Positions 1 through 7,136 of a stretch of DNA of 18,743 bases are shown here, in pieces. The notes under the pieces were generated by a model. It was not told the origin of the DNA. It searched no databases and saw only the letters and a program-made list of their open reading frames with translations. Source of the stretch: an uncultured Lachnospiraceae bacterium (GTDB taxonomy: Bacteria; Bacillota; Clostridia; Lachnospirales; Lachnospiraceae). Position numbers and translations under genes: made by a program. Where the stretch lies: assembly GCA_947631755.1 (NCBI GenBank), contig CANRMO010000023.1, forward strand, positions 1-18,743. The letters are read 5' to 3'. How positions within the stretch are numbered: the stretch's first letter is position 1; each line of letters opens with the position of its first letter.

Positions 1-1
1 T

Positions 2-112
2 GAGGCTCTGGATGAACTGGCGGGGGAATTACTGAAAGAAGAAAAGGATTCTCTGGCGATTTTAAGTAAGGTGGATGAGATCAGGGGACTGTTGCTGGAT
101 ATTATGACTTGA
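2..112 (+). CDS. Partial C-terminus of a YaaR/DUF327-like protein
   Basis: The window opens inside an open frame that ends with TGA at 110-112, leaving about 36 codons. The visible tail is acidic and helical and finishes with DEIRGLLLDIMT. A closing 'I-R-G-L-L-L-D' helix fits my memory of the YaaR (DUF327) family, a small protein of unknown function. The location supports this: in Bacillus and many Clostridia yaaR lies directly upstream of holB, as here, with 32 bases between the stop and the holB start. The 5' part is outside the window, so size and domain structure cannot be checked. The frame is clear; the family name is an inference from a short tail plus gene order. Confidence 0.55.
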   Translation, partial: EALDELAGELLKEEKDSLAILSKVDEIRGLLLDIMT

Positions 113-144
113 TGGACGTATTGGCCGGAAAGGGGTGAAATACG

Positions 145-1128
145 ATGTTTCACTTTTCAGAGATTGTCGGGCATGAGCAGATCAAGGAGCATCTGCAGGC
201 GGCGATTCACGATGGGAAGCCGTTTCATGCATATATTTTTCAGGGAGATGTAGGGGTTGGCAAGGAGACGATGGCGAAAACTTTTGCCGCGGGGCTGCAG
301 TGCCGGGGCAAAGGGGATAAGCCCTGCGCGGAATGTGTCTCCTGCCAGCAGGCAGAGTCCGGCAATCAGCCGGATATTGTGTGGGTCACCAGGGAGAAAA
401 TGAGTCTCGGTGTAAAGGAGATCCGCGAACAGCTGTGCAATACTATGGATATCCGCCCCTTTTCCAGTCCGTATAAAGTCTATATCGTGCCGGAGGCAGA
501 GAAAATGACGGAGGAGGCGCAGAATGCTCTTCTGAAAACGATCGAGGAGCCGCCGGAGTACGGGGTCGTGATATTGCTCACAAGCAATATCAGTGAGCTT
601 CTGCCCACGATCCAGTCCCGATGCCTGACGCTGGAATTCCGTCCGCTGAGCAATTCTACGGTGGAGGAGTTTTTGAAGAGCCAGTGCCAGGTGCCGGACT
701 ATCTTGCCCAGGCGAGTGCGGCTTTTGCCCAGGGAAATCTCGGGAAAGCTATGCGCTACGCAAAATCGGATGATTTTATTGAGAGGAAAGATAGGATCTT
801 ATCCATCCTGAGGAATGTGGAGCGGATGGATCTGGCGGAAATGCTGGCAGTTATCAAAGATCTCGGGACAAGGAAAGAGGAAGTGAGGGATTACATTGAC
901 TTGATGGCGCTGTGGTATCGGGATGTGCTGATATTCAAAGCGACAAAAAACCTCAACCAGCTTATTTTCCGGGAGGAGTCTTCCCATATTTCCAGAGAGG
1001 CGTCCAACCGCAGTTATGAAAAAATAGAAGAAATATTACAGGCGTTTGAGAAAGCAAAAGTTCGTCTGAAAGCAAATGTCAGCTTTGATGTGACGATGGA
1101 GCTCATGCTTTTAAACTTGAAAGAATAG
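145..1128 (+). CDS. holB: DNA polymerase III delta' subunit
   Basis: Clamp-loader delta' subunit (327 aa), which works with tau/gamma and delta to load the beta sliding clamp at the replication fork. The N-terminal AAA+ region begins near residue 1. A P-loop-like GDVGVGKET sits at 34-42, with Glu41 where an ATP-binding P-loop has Ser/Thr, consistent with delta' being poor at nucleotide binding. Four cysteines (53, 61, 64, 67) form the zinc module typical of delta' and gamma/tau. A helix 'EEAQNALLKTIEEPP' at 123-137 and the SRC motif at 158-160, carrying the arginine finger that acts on the neighbouring subunit, are both present. Length is normal. The ATG at 145 follows AGGGGTG (131-137). It is 32 bases after the YaaR-like gene and 19 before ricT, so probably co-transcribed. 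Confidence 0.93.
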   Translation: MFHFSEIVGHEQIKEHLQAAIHDGKPFHAYIFQGDVGVGKETMAKTFAAGLQCRGKGDKPCAECVSCQQAESGNQPDIVWVTREKMSLGVKEIREQLCNTMDIRPFSSPYKVYIVPEAEKMTEEAQNALLKTIEEPPEYGVVILLTSNISELLPTIQSRCLTLEFRPLSNSTVEEFLKSQCQVPDYLAQASAAFAQGNLGKAMRYAKSDDFIERKDRILSILRNVERMDLAEMLAVIKDLGTRKEEVRDYIDLMALWYRDVLIFKATKNLNQLIFREESSHISREASNRSYEKIEEILQAFEKAKVRLKANVSFDVTMELMLLNLKE

Positions 1129-1147
1129 ACAACACCAGGAGGTTGCA

Positions 1148-2059
1148 ATGAAAACAATAATCGGAGTGCGGTTTCGGCAGGCCGGGAAAGTGTATTATTT
1201 TGATCCGGGCAAGTGTGAACTTGAGCGGGACCAGCACGTTATCGTAGAGACGGCCAAGGGAGTGGAGATTGGCACGGTTGTTCTGCCAAATTGTGAGATG
1301 GCGGAGGAGAAGATCGTTGCGCCGCTTAAGGGGATCATCCGTGTGGCGACAGAGAGGGATGAGGAAAAAGAGAGGCAGAACAGGAAAAAAGAAAAAGAGG
1401 CGTTTCAGATTTGTCTGGAGAAGATCGCCAAACATGGCCTTGAAATGAAATTGATCGAGGCGGAATACACATTTGACAACAATAAATTGCTCTTTTATTT
1501 TACGGCAGACGGGCGCATTGATTTCCGTGAACTGGTAAAAGATTTAGCCAGTGTTTTCCGCACCCGCATCGAGCTGCGGCAGATCGGTGTCAGGGATGAG
1601 ACGAAAATCCGGGGCGGCATCGGTATCTGTGGACGGCCGCTCTGCTGTCACACGTATTTGTCTGAGTTTGCGCCGGTGTCGATCAAAATGGCAAAAGAGC
1701 AGAATCTCTCCTTAAATCCCACAAAAATTTCCGGTGTCTGCGGACGGCTGATGTGCTGTCTGAAAAATGAGGAAGAGGCATATGAGGAGCTGAACAGCCG
1801 CCTGCCGAATGTGGGATCCCGTGTGAGGACGCCGGACGGATTATCGGGTGAGGTGCAGAGTGTCAATGTGCTGAAACAGCGCGTCCGGGTGATCGTGACA
1901 ATGGACAACGACGAGAAAGAGGTCCGGGATTATGGCGTGGATGAGCTGAAATTTAAGACTGGCGGGCCAAAGGGCCGCATCCAGGCAAAACATGAAAAAG
2001 AGCTGAAAAAGTTGGAGGCAATGGAGAAAAGGGAAGGAATGTCAAAGTTAGATGACTGA
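1148..2059 (+). CDS. ricT: RicT/YaaT, PSP1-domain iron-sulfur protein
   Basis: 303-aa PSP1 C-terminal-domain protein, orthologous in sequence and position to Bacillus subtilis YaaT (RicT). There RicT forms the cytoplasmic RicA-RicF-RicT complex that carries [4Fe-4S] clusters, stimulates the sporulation phosphorelay and promotes mRNA maturation with RNase Y. The key cysteines are all present in two CGRxxCC motifs: C161, C166, C167 and C198, C203, C204. Residues 70-84 are highly charged and probably helical. The C-terminal 25 residues are Lys/Glu rich. The SD AGGAGGT (1137-1143) lies 4 bases before ATG 1148. The stop overlaps the next ATG by 8 bases, implying translational coupling. Whether RicA and RicF exist in this genome cannot be seen here, so the phosphorelay role is a family inference. 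Confidence 0.92.
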   Translation: MKTIIGVRFRQAGKVYYFDPGKCELERDQHVIVETAKGVEIGTVVLPNCEMAEEKIVAPLKGIIRVATERDEEKERQNRKKEKEAFQICLEKIAKHGLEMKLIEAEYTFDNNKLLFYFTADGRIDFRELVKDLASVFRTRIELRQIGVRDETKIRGGIGICGRPLCCHTYLSEFAPVSIKMAKEQNLSLNPTKISGVCGRLMCCLKNEEEAYEELNSRLPNVGSRVRTPDGLSGEVQSVNVLKQRVRVIVTMDNDEKEVRDYGVDELKFKTGGPKGRIQAKHEKELKKLEAMEKREGMSKLDD

Positions 2060-2807
2060 TGGAGAGCAGTGGGAGACTTTGCTCCGCGAGGGGGAGCGTT
2101 TAGATGATCTGCAGCGGGACGGACTGAAACTGATTCAGAATCCGTCCTGGTTCTGTTTTGGCATGGATGCTGTACTGTTGTCGGCTTTCGCGGTGGTGAA
2201 AGAGGGGCAGGAGTGCGCAGACCTCGGCTGCGGAAACGGCGTGATCCCCATTTTGCTGGCGGGCAGGACAGAGGGGAAATCTTTTACCGGACTGGAGATT
2301 CAGGAGGATATTGCTGAGATGGCGGATAGGAGTGTCCGCGGAAATGGTTTACAGGGACGGGTAAAGATCCTTGCCGGAGATATACGTGAGTCCGCCGCAC
2401 TGTTCGGCCCGGCCTGCTTTGATGTAGTGACAAGCAATCCCCCCTATATGACAGGGTCACACGGCTTGACAAATGAAGCGGGTCACAAGGCAGTCGCGAG
2501 ACATGAGCTGAGATGCACGCTGGAGGATCTGATCGGGAATGCTGCCCGTCTCTTGAAAACAGGGGGGCATTTTTATATGGTGCACCGTCCGTTCCGCCTG
2601 GCAGAGATCATGAACTGTATGGTGAGCCACCGGCTGGAGCCCAAACGGATGCGCCTCGTCTACCCCTATGTGGACAAAGAGCCGAATATGGTGCTGATCG
2701 AGGGCGTCCGCGGGGGAAATGCGAGGATCACAGTGGAGAAACCGCTGATCGTATATAAAGAGAGAGACGTGTATACGGATGAAGTGAGAGAGCTGTACTA
2801 CAATTAA
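2052..2807 (+). CDS. trmN6: tRNA1(Val) adenine-37 N6-methyltransferase family protein (YabB/TrmN6-like)
   Basis: 251-aa class I SAM-dependent N6-adenine methyltransferase. Motif I is DLGCGNG (57-63), the acidic SAM-binding Glu82 follows strand 2 (GLEIQ), and the catalytic NPPY is at 129-132 followed by MTGSHG, characteristic of the TrmN6/YfiC group that modifies A37 of tRNA-Val. An 'FGMDAVLLSAF' segment (36-46) precedes motif I, as usual in this family. In Firmicutes the homologue is yabB and lies in the same holB-rsmI neighbourhood, although the exact substrate there is less well established than in Escherichia coli. The ATG at 2052 overlaps the ricT stop by 8 bases, and the gene ends 16 bases before the preferred rsmI start. 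The GIY-YIG gene yazA that follows it in Bacillus is absent. Confidence 0.88.
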   Translation: MTDGEQWETLLREGERLDDLQRDGLKLIQNPSWFCFGMDAVLLSAFAVVKEGQECADLGCGNGVIPILLAGRTEGKSFTGLEIQEDIAEMADRSVRGNGLQGRVKILAGDIRESAALFGPACFDVVTSNPPYMTGSHGLTNEAGHKAVARHELRCTLEDLIGNAARLLKTGGHFYMVHRPFRLAEIMNCMVSHRLEPKRMRLVYPYVDKEPNMVLIEGVRGGNARITVEKPLIVYKERDVYTDEVRELYYN

Positions 2808-2823
2808 CGGAATGGAGGATAGT

Positions 2824-3672
2824 ATGTCCGGAATGTTGTATTTGTGCGCGACCCCCATTGGCAATCTGGAGGATGTAACCATGCGGGTTCTGCGGATGCT
2901 GCGGGAAGTTGATGTGATCGCTGCAGAGGACACCAGGCAGACAGTCAAATTGCTGAACCATTATGGGATTAAGACGCCGCTGGTGAGTTACCATGAGCAC
3001 AATAAAATAGAAAAGACGCCGGTACTTTTGGAGCGGCTGTTATCGGGAGAGACGATAGCTCTGGTGACAGACGCAGGGACGCCGGCAATTTCGGATCCCG
3101 GAGAGGATCTTGTCCGGGCGTGCCAGGACGCAGGGATTGTGGTGACATCCCTGCCGGGGGCATCCGCCGTGGTCACAGCGCTGACACTGTCGGGAATGAG
3201 CGCGAGGCGGTTCACGTTTGAGGGGTTTCTTCCGGTGGACAAGAAAGAGAGGGGGGAGGTGCTTGACCGCCTGCGGAATACAACATGCACTACAGTTTTC
3301 TACGAGGCGCCCCACCGGCTGCAGAAAACATTGCAGCTTCTCTGTGATGTGGCGGGAGAAGACAGGCGCATTGCGGTCTGCAAAGAACTGACGAAAAAAC
3401 ACGAGAGTGTTTGGGCCTTTACCATTGGGGAGGCTGTCCTTTTCTTTAAGGAAAATGAACCCCGGGGTGAATTTGTTCTCGTTGTGGAGGGCGTGGATCC
3501 GCGGGAACTCCGGGAAAAGGAGCAGGAACATTGGCGCGGCCTGCCGCTGGAAGACCATATGGAGATGTATCTGAGCCGGGGACTGGACCGGAAAGATGCC
3601 ATGAGAGCGGTGGCAAAGGACCGGGGCGTGCCAAAGCGGGAGATTTACGCCGCGCTTTTTGGGAAAAAATAA
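2824..3672 (+). CDS. rsmI: 16S rRNA (cytidine-1402 2'-O)-methyltransferase
   Basis: RsmI methylates the 2'-O of C1402 in the decoding centre of 16S rRNA, together with RsmH. It has the tetrapyrrole-methylase fold: TPIGNLED at 10-17, AEDTRQT at 34-40, SYHEHN at 55-60, the SAM-pocket segment VTDAGTPAISDPG at 81-93 and LPGASA at 110-115. A C-terminal helical tail ends with a 'DRKDAMRAVAKDRGVPKREIY' type segment, usual for the family. An in-frame ATG exists at 2812, but it is part of the SD GGAGG (2814-2818). The ATG at 2824, 5 bases after that SD and giving MSGMLYLCATPIGN, matches family N-termini, so the protein is 282 aa. It is the last gene of the housekeeping operon and is followed by a hairpin. 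Confidence 0.95.
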   Translation: MSGMLYLCATPIGNLEDVTMRVLRMLREVDVIAAEDTRQTVKLLNHYGIKTPLVSYHEHNKIEKTPVLLERLLSGETIALVTDAGTPAISDPGEDLVRACQDAGIVVTSLPGASAVVTALTLSGMSARRFTFEGFLPVDKKERGEVLDRLRNTTCTTVFYEAPHRLQKTLQLLCDVAGEDRRIAVCKELTKKHESVWAFTIGEAVLFFKENEPRGEFVLVVEGVDPRELREKEQEHWRGLPLEDHMEMYLSRGLDRKDAMRAVAKDRGVPKREIYAALFGKK

Positions 3673-3689
3673 AGAGGGCAGTGCCCTCT
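3673..3689 (+). terminator. Short hairpin terminator after rsmI
   Basis: Immediately after the rsmI TAA (3670-3672) is a palindrome, AGAGGGC (3673-3679) pairing with GCCCTCT (3683-3689) around a 3-nt AGT loop, followed by GTTATTT. The stem is G+C rich but the T tract is short and interrupted, so termination may be incomplete. The convergent abrB ends 39 bases further on, and the same hairpin could also slow transcripts arriving from that side. Confidence 0.55.
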
Positions 3690-3727
3690 GTTATTTGCCT
3701 CTTTCCGGTTTCATTTAAAAGAGAAGA

Positions 3728-3985
3728 CTAAATTAAGCCTGCAAGCTCGGCGAGCCGCCGGATGGATTCTTTAGAGACCATCTTGCCCTCAAATTCAATC
3801 AGATCTTTTGATGAATGAGTGAATATGTCCGTCGGCGCAGAGCGTTTTTTTAAAATAACTTTGTCGTCCTCCGTATAAATTTCTAATGTCTCGCGTTCGG
3901 CAAATCCGAGCGATTTTCTCAACTCAATAGGAAGAGTAATACGTCCTAATTTGTCTAACTGTCTGGCGATACCCGTATTTATCAT
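3728..3985 (-). CDS. abrB: AbrB-family transition-state regulator
   Basis: Small DNA-binding protein of the AbrB/SpoVT swapped-hairpin family, 85 aa from the preferred start. The N-terminal domain MINTGIARQLDKLGRITLP, then IELRKSLGF and the 'LEIYTEDDKVILKK' strands, is the classic AbrB fold with the basic 'R-x-L-D-x-L-G-R' strand that contacts DNA. The C-terminal half (about 50-85) would mediate tetramerisation. The frame can be extended to a GTG at 4021. However, GGAAGGAG (complement of 3994-4001) lies 8 bases before the ATG at 3985, which gives the family-typical N-terminus. In Bacillus abrB also follows rsmI. Here it is convergent with rsmI and divergent from the pilus-like operon, so it is a candidate regulator of that operon and of itself. 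That is inference from position. Confidence 0.9.
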   Translation of the reverse strand: MINTGIARQLDKLGRITLPIELRKSLGFAERETLEIYTEDDKVILKKRSAPTDIFTHSSKDLIEFEGKMVSKESIRRLAELAGLI

Positions 3986-4020
3986 GATTACTACTCCTTC
4001 CAGAATTTTTTGCACGGCCA

Positions 4021-4157
4021 CGGTAAAAAAGTCTCTTGTGACGTGTTTTATATTTTCACAGCGCTAATGATACCATGTCTATTGAGAAGAATCAATAAAT
4101 TTTAAGTAAAAAAGAATTAATTTACTGTAAATTATCTCCAATGACATGTTTTTACCG
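4021..4157. repeat. Cluster of GTAAA/TTTAC repeats around the abrB promoter
   Basis: Five copies of GTAAA or its complement lie in this segment: 4023-4027, 4106-4110, 4121-4125 (TTTAC), 4127-4131 and 4151-4155 (TTTAC). The outer pair extends to a 9-bp inverted repeat, CGGTAAAAA (4021-4029) with TTTTTACCG (4149-4157). The inner ones form the 11-bp imperfect palindrome TTTACTGTAAA (4121-4131). They surround the predicted abrB promoter, so autoregulatory AbrB binding is possible. Because the region is AT-rich, some copies may be chance. Confidence 0.4.
4067..4095 (-). promoter_or_regulatory. Predicted housekeeping promoter for abrB
   Basis: Reading the minus strand, TTGATT (complement of 4090-4095) is followed after exactly 17 bases by TATCAT (complement of 4067-4072), which is preceded by TGG, giving an extended -10 (TGnTATCAT). 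Transcription would start near 4060, leaving a leader of about 75 bases before the abrB ATG at 3985. This is a consensus match only. Confidence 0.6.
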
Positions 4158-4186
4158 ATAATTTTTGTTTTATAGGAATCAGGGAG

Positions 4187-4231
4187 AATTCGAATTTGAT
4201 AGTAGCAATCTAATTATTGGTGTGCTATACT
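4187..4231 (+). promoter_or_regulatory. Predicted extended -10 promoter of the pilus-like operon, with an upstream palindrome
   Basis: TGCTATACT at 4223-4231 is a full extended -10 element (TGnTATACT, hexamer 4226-4231). No good -35 hexamer is at the usual distance; TTGATA at 4196-4201 is 24 bases away. This suggests dependence on the extended -10 or on an activator. The perfect 10-bp palindrome AATTCGAATT (4187-4196) lies just upstream of the -35 region and could be an operator. Transcription would start near 4238, about 50 bases before the TTG start of the first gene. Confidence 0.5.
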
Positions 4232-4287
4232 GAGAGACACGGGATGAATTTTCAGATAGCTGTATTAGAGCGAGAGGGGGATTTGTT

Positions 4288-5178
4288 TTGAGAAAGAAGA
4301 AAATTGGGGGAATTATGCTTGTATTTGCCCTTTTAACCGGACTTGTGTCTCCGGCCGGCGCGTCGGCGAAGACGGTCATCAATTCGGCGGTGGCCAGCGG
4401 TGAGGCCGTAGAGCAGAATGACCAGTGTGAGATTGATTATTCAAACAGCTCAGACGGTTATGTCATGGTCAAATATAAAGAAAAGACGGGAAAAAAGATT
4501 AAGGCCCAGGTGGAGGGGCCGGTGGGGGAAACCTACACTTATACTCTGCGGAATAATGTCTATGAAGTGCTGCCACTGACAGAGGGCAGCGGAGAATACA
4601 AGGTCACAGTCTTTCTCAATGTCGAGGGGAACAGTTACGCCACGGTTCTGTCGGCCACTGTGGACGCAGAGCTCTCAAGCCAGTTCGCGCCCTATATCCG
4701 GCCAAACCAGTATGTCAATTACAAGAAATCGACGAAAGCGGTAAAAAAGGCGGCGAAACTTGTCAAGGGCTGTAAAACGGATCTGGCAAAGGTAAAGAAA
4801 ATTTATAAATACGTGATCAAAAATTACAAATATGATAAAAAGAAAGCAGCCAGGGTGGAGACGGGTTATCTGCCGAATCTGGATTCTGTCTATAAAAAGA
4901 AAAAAGGGATCTGTTTTGATTATGCCGCGATTATGACGGCGATGCTGCGGAGCCAGGGAGTGCCGACAAAGCTTGTGATCGGCTATACGGGCAATGCCTA
5001 CCATGCCTGGATCAATGTGTATTCCAAGAAAAAGGGGTGGATCAGCGGGGCGATCTATTTCAACGGAAAGAAGTGGAAACTGATGGATCCCACTTACGCA
5101 TCTACGAGTAAGTCCAGTAAATCCATTATGAAATATATCGGGAACGGAAAAAATTATAAGGCAAAATATAGTTACTGA
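4288..5178 (+). CDS. Secreted transglutaminase-like (Cys-His-Asp) protein
   Basis: 296-aa exported protein. The N-terminus has a Lys/Arg-rich start, a hydrophobic segment (about 6-22) and a signal-peptidase-like ASA site before Lys28. Residues 28-130 form a beta-rich domain of unknown type. A lysine-rich linker and helices (140-205) lead into a transglutaminase-like core with the catalytic triad positions visible: Cys209 (KGICFDYA), His239 (AYHAWINV) and Asp267 (KLMDPT). Bacterial members are usually cysteine proteases or amidases rather than cross-linking enzymes, so the activity is open. The start is TTG at 4288, 7 bases after the strong SD GAGAGGGGG (4272-4280). It ends 16 bases before the pilC-like gene and appears to be the first gene of that operon, suggesting an extracytoplasmic role tied to the envelope apparatus. 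Confidence 0.8.
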   Translation: MRKKKIGGIMLVFALLTGLVSPAGASAKTVINSAVASGEAVEQNDQCEIDYSNSSDGYVMVKYKEKTGKKIKAQVEGPVGETYTYTLRNNVYEVLPLTEGSGEYKVTVFLNVEGNSYATVLSATVDAELSSQFAPYIRPNQYVNYKKSTKAVKKAAKLVKGCKTDLAKVKKIYKYVIKNYKYDKKKAARVETGYLPNLDSVYKKKKGICFDYAAIMTAMLRSQGVPTKLVIGYTGNAYHAWINVYSKKKGWISGAIYFNGKKWKLMDPTYASTSKSSKSIMKYIGNGKNYKAKYSY

Positions 5179-5194
5179 ACACGGAGGAAGATCA

Positions 5195-6241
5195 ATGGGA
5201 AAGAAAAAACTGGGCAGCGAGTACATATCTTCTTTCTGTCTGGAGATGTCCCTCCTTCTCCATGCGGGGATAGGGATAGAGGACGGTCTGTATCTTTTGG
5301 TGGAGGATGAGACGGACAAGAGCTGCCAGAGCATGCTTCGGGGCATGGCGGACTGCCTGTCGGATGGAGAACCCTTTTCGGCGGCAATTCGGGAATCGGG
5401 ATGTTTCCCGAAATACGTCAGTGACATGGTGGCTACCGGTGAGGAAACCGGGCGCATGGAGCAGTCGTTCCGGGCGCTGTCTGAATATTATGACCGTCAG
5501 GTGCAGCTGAGCAGCCAGATCCGCAGCGCTCTTTTGTATCCGGCGATTCTTATGGTATTGATGCTGGTGATTATTGTTGTACTGCTGGTGAAAGTTCTGC
5601 CAATCTTCAATCAGGTTTATACCCAGCTCGGGGGGACGATGAGCGGTGCGGCGCAGGTGCTCTTGCGGGCCGGCAATGTGCTGGGGAATGCCATGCCGGT
5701 GCTGTGCGGAATCCTTGGGCTGGCAGTAGTGGCTGCACTTGTCCTCAGTTGCAGTGGTGCGGTGCGCGGCGCTCTGTTACAGGCATATAAAAGGATGTTT
5801 GGGGAGCATGGGCTCACGAGGAAAATGGGTGAGGCCAAATTCGCCTCTGCTATGGCAATGGGAATGATGAGCGGACTGAACACGGAGGATGCTTTTCGCA
5901 GCGCGATGCTGTTCCAGGAGAGTGTTCCCAGGACAGAGAAACGGTATAAGAAATGCCTGGAGATGTTAGACGCCGGGGAGCCGATGGCAGACTGTTTTAA
6001 GGAGAATGAGATCCTGGAGGGGAAATACTGCCGGATTTTAGATCTCGGGGCAAAGAGCGGGACGTCCGACACAGCGATGGAGGAGATCGCCCGCAGGCTG
6101 GACGTCAGCCTGCAGATGGAGATTGAGCGAAAAGTCGGCAGGATCGAGCCGACGATCGTAATCATCACCTCAGTCCTTGTGGGGATCATTCTGATTGCCG
6201 TAATGCTGCCGCTGATCAATATTATGTCTTCAATCGGGTAG
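5195..6241 (+). CDS. pilC: Type II secretion/type IV pilus inner-membrane platform protein (PilC/GspF family)
   Basis: 348-aa polytopic membrane protein of the GspF/PilC family, the platform that couples a cytoplasmic ATPase to assembly or disassembly of pilin fibres. Two homologous cytoplasmic helical domains are recognisable: about 10-115, with 'ISSFCLEMSLLLHAGIGIEDGL' and 'VATGEETGRMEQSFRALSEYY', and about 210-318, with 'LDLGAKSGTSDTAMEEIARR'. Three hydrophobic segments lie near 117-138, 169-187 and 320-343, as expected for the family. GGAGG (5183-5187) lies 7 bases before ATG 5195. Canonical PilC is about 400 aa and this one is slightly shorter at the N-terminus. It is followed by four small membrane proteins and a PilT-type ATPase in the same direction. 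Confidence 0.88.
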   Translation: MGKKKLGSEYISSFCLEMSLLLHAGIGIEDGLYLLVEDETDKSCQSMLRGMADCLSDGEPFSAAIRESGCFPKYVSDMVATGEETGRMEQSFRALSEYYDRQVQLSSQIRSALLYPAILMVLMLVIIVVLLVKVLPIFNQVYTQLGGTMSGAAQVLLRAGNVLGNAMPVLCGILGLAVVAALVLSCSGAVRGALLQAYKRMFGEHGLTRKMGEAKFASAMAMGMMSGLNTEDAFRSAMLFQESVPRTEKRYKKCLEMLDAGEPMADCFKENEILEGKYCRILDLGAKSGTSDTAMEEIARRLDVSLQMEIERKVGRIEPTIVIITSVLVGIILIAVMLPLINIMSSIG

Positions 6242-6263
6242 CAACTGGAGGTAAGCGGGAAAG

Positions 6264-6593
6264 ATGAAAAAGAGGATATGGGGAACTATTTGTAAAGCGG
6301 CCGCGCTTGTTCTGATCGCGGCGGCTGCTCTGTTTGGCCTTGGCAGGGCGGCGGATCGGCTGGGCCGCGGGCAGCAGGGGGAGAGTCTGAAACAGCTGGA
6401 TGATTCGGTGAGAAAAGCGGTTATGACCTGTTATGCTACAGAAGGAGTGTACCCGCCGAGCATCGGGTATCTCCGGGACAATTACGGAATCCAGATTGAC
6501 GAAGAGAGATTTACGGTTTTTTACGAGGTTCAGGGCGATAACATGATGCCTGTCATAACGGTTATGGAGAGACAGGAGGAAATACAGGAATAG
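6264..6593 (+). CDS. Small single-pass membrane protein, pseudopilin-like
   Basis: 109 aa. Lysine/arginine at the start, one hydrophobic segment at about 10-28 (Ala/Leu rich), then a helix 'GESLKQLDDSVRKAVMTCYATEG' and a small domain containing 'YPPSIGYLRDNYGIQID' and 'FTVFYEVQGDNMMPVITVM'. This layout (N-terminal membrane helix continuing as an amphipathic helix, then a small beta domain) resembles a minor pilin. There is no G-F-x-x-x-E prepilin cleavage site, so I do not call it a pilin. The SD GGAGGT (6247-6252) is 11 bases before ATG 6264. It sits 22 bases after the pilC-like gene and before a DUF4860-like gene. Function is unknown; operon membership points to the pilus-like machine. Confidence 0.7.
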   Translation: MKKRIWGTICKAAALVLIAAAALFGLGRAADRLGRGQQGESLKQLDDSVRKAVMTCYATEGVYPPSIGYLRDNYGIQIDEERFTVFYEVQGDNMMPVITVMERQEEIQE

Positions 6594-6626
6594 CAGTGGC
6601 CCACAGGGCCTGAGATGGAGGTTGGC

Positions 6627-7136
6627 GTGAAGAGAGAAATGCAACAACACAATATAGAGACCGCATTTGTTCTTCTTTTGTTTGCCGTATACGCGGTGAT
6701 GGCCATTGCCGTTCTGGCGCTGGGGGCCAACAGCTACCGCGCGCTTGTGCGCAGGGACAATGAGAATTACAACAAGCGGATCATTACCTCCTACGTGGCG
6801 GCTAAAATTCGGAACCACGATACTGACGATGGCGCTGCGGTGGGGGGATTTGCCAGGGCCGGGGAGCAGGATGGGATTGAGACTCTCCATTTGTATGAGG
6901 AAATAGAGGGCGCCAGATACGATGTGCGGATTTATTACTACGACGGTTATATCCGGGAACTGTTTACTCTGGAAAATCTGGATCTGGAACCCGGGGCCGG
7001 AAATAAAGGGATGGAGGCAGAGGGGCTCTCTCTGGAACAGTCCGGCCGCATCATACGGATATCGGCGACGGACTCCGATGGGCGGAAAAATGACGCCACT
7101 GTCGCGCTGCGCAGTGAAAGCGGGGTGGGGCAATGA
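6627..7136 (+). CDS. DUF4860-like single-pass membrane protein
   Basis: 169 aa from the preferred GTG start at 6627. An in-frame ATG at 6615 overlaps the SD GGAGG (6617-6621), which is ideally spaced, 5 bases, for GTG 6627. The protein has a short N-terminal tail (MKREMQQHNIE), one hydrophobic helix at about 12-32, and an extracytoplasmic domain rich in beta-strand-like segments, including 'GIETLHLYEEIEGARYDVRI' and 'YYYDGYIRELF'. It resembles what I recall as DUF4860, found beside type II secretion-like genes in Clostridia. A glutamate (E11) just before the membrane helix recalls the Glu5 of pilins, but no prepilin glycine precedes it. The stop overlaps the next ATG by four bases (ATGA), implying coupling. 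Role: probably a structural or minor-pilin-like component. Confidence 0.68.
   Translation: MKREMQQHNIETAFVLLLFAVYAVMAIAVLALGANSYRALVRRDNENYNKRIITSYVAAKIRNHDTDDGAAVGGFARAGEQDGIETLHLYEEIEGARYDVRIYYYDGYIRELFTLENLDLEPGAGNKGMEAEGLSLEQSGRIIRISATDSDGRKNDATVALRSESGVGQ

Noticed and set aside
4675..5457. A 260-codon minus-strand open frame across the transglutaminase and pilC genes
   Set aside because: It crosses a gene boundary antisense to two well-supported genes, has odd composition and no family match.
6222..7133. A 303-codon minus-strand open frame opposite the small pilus-like genes
   Set aside because: It lies antisense to three closely packed genes that have strong SDs and coherent membrane helices. 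Its translation shows no recognisable domain and it has no convincing SD, so it is a mirror of GC-rich codon bias.
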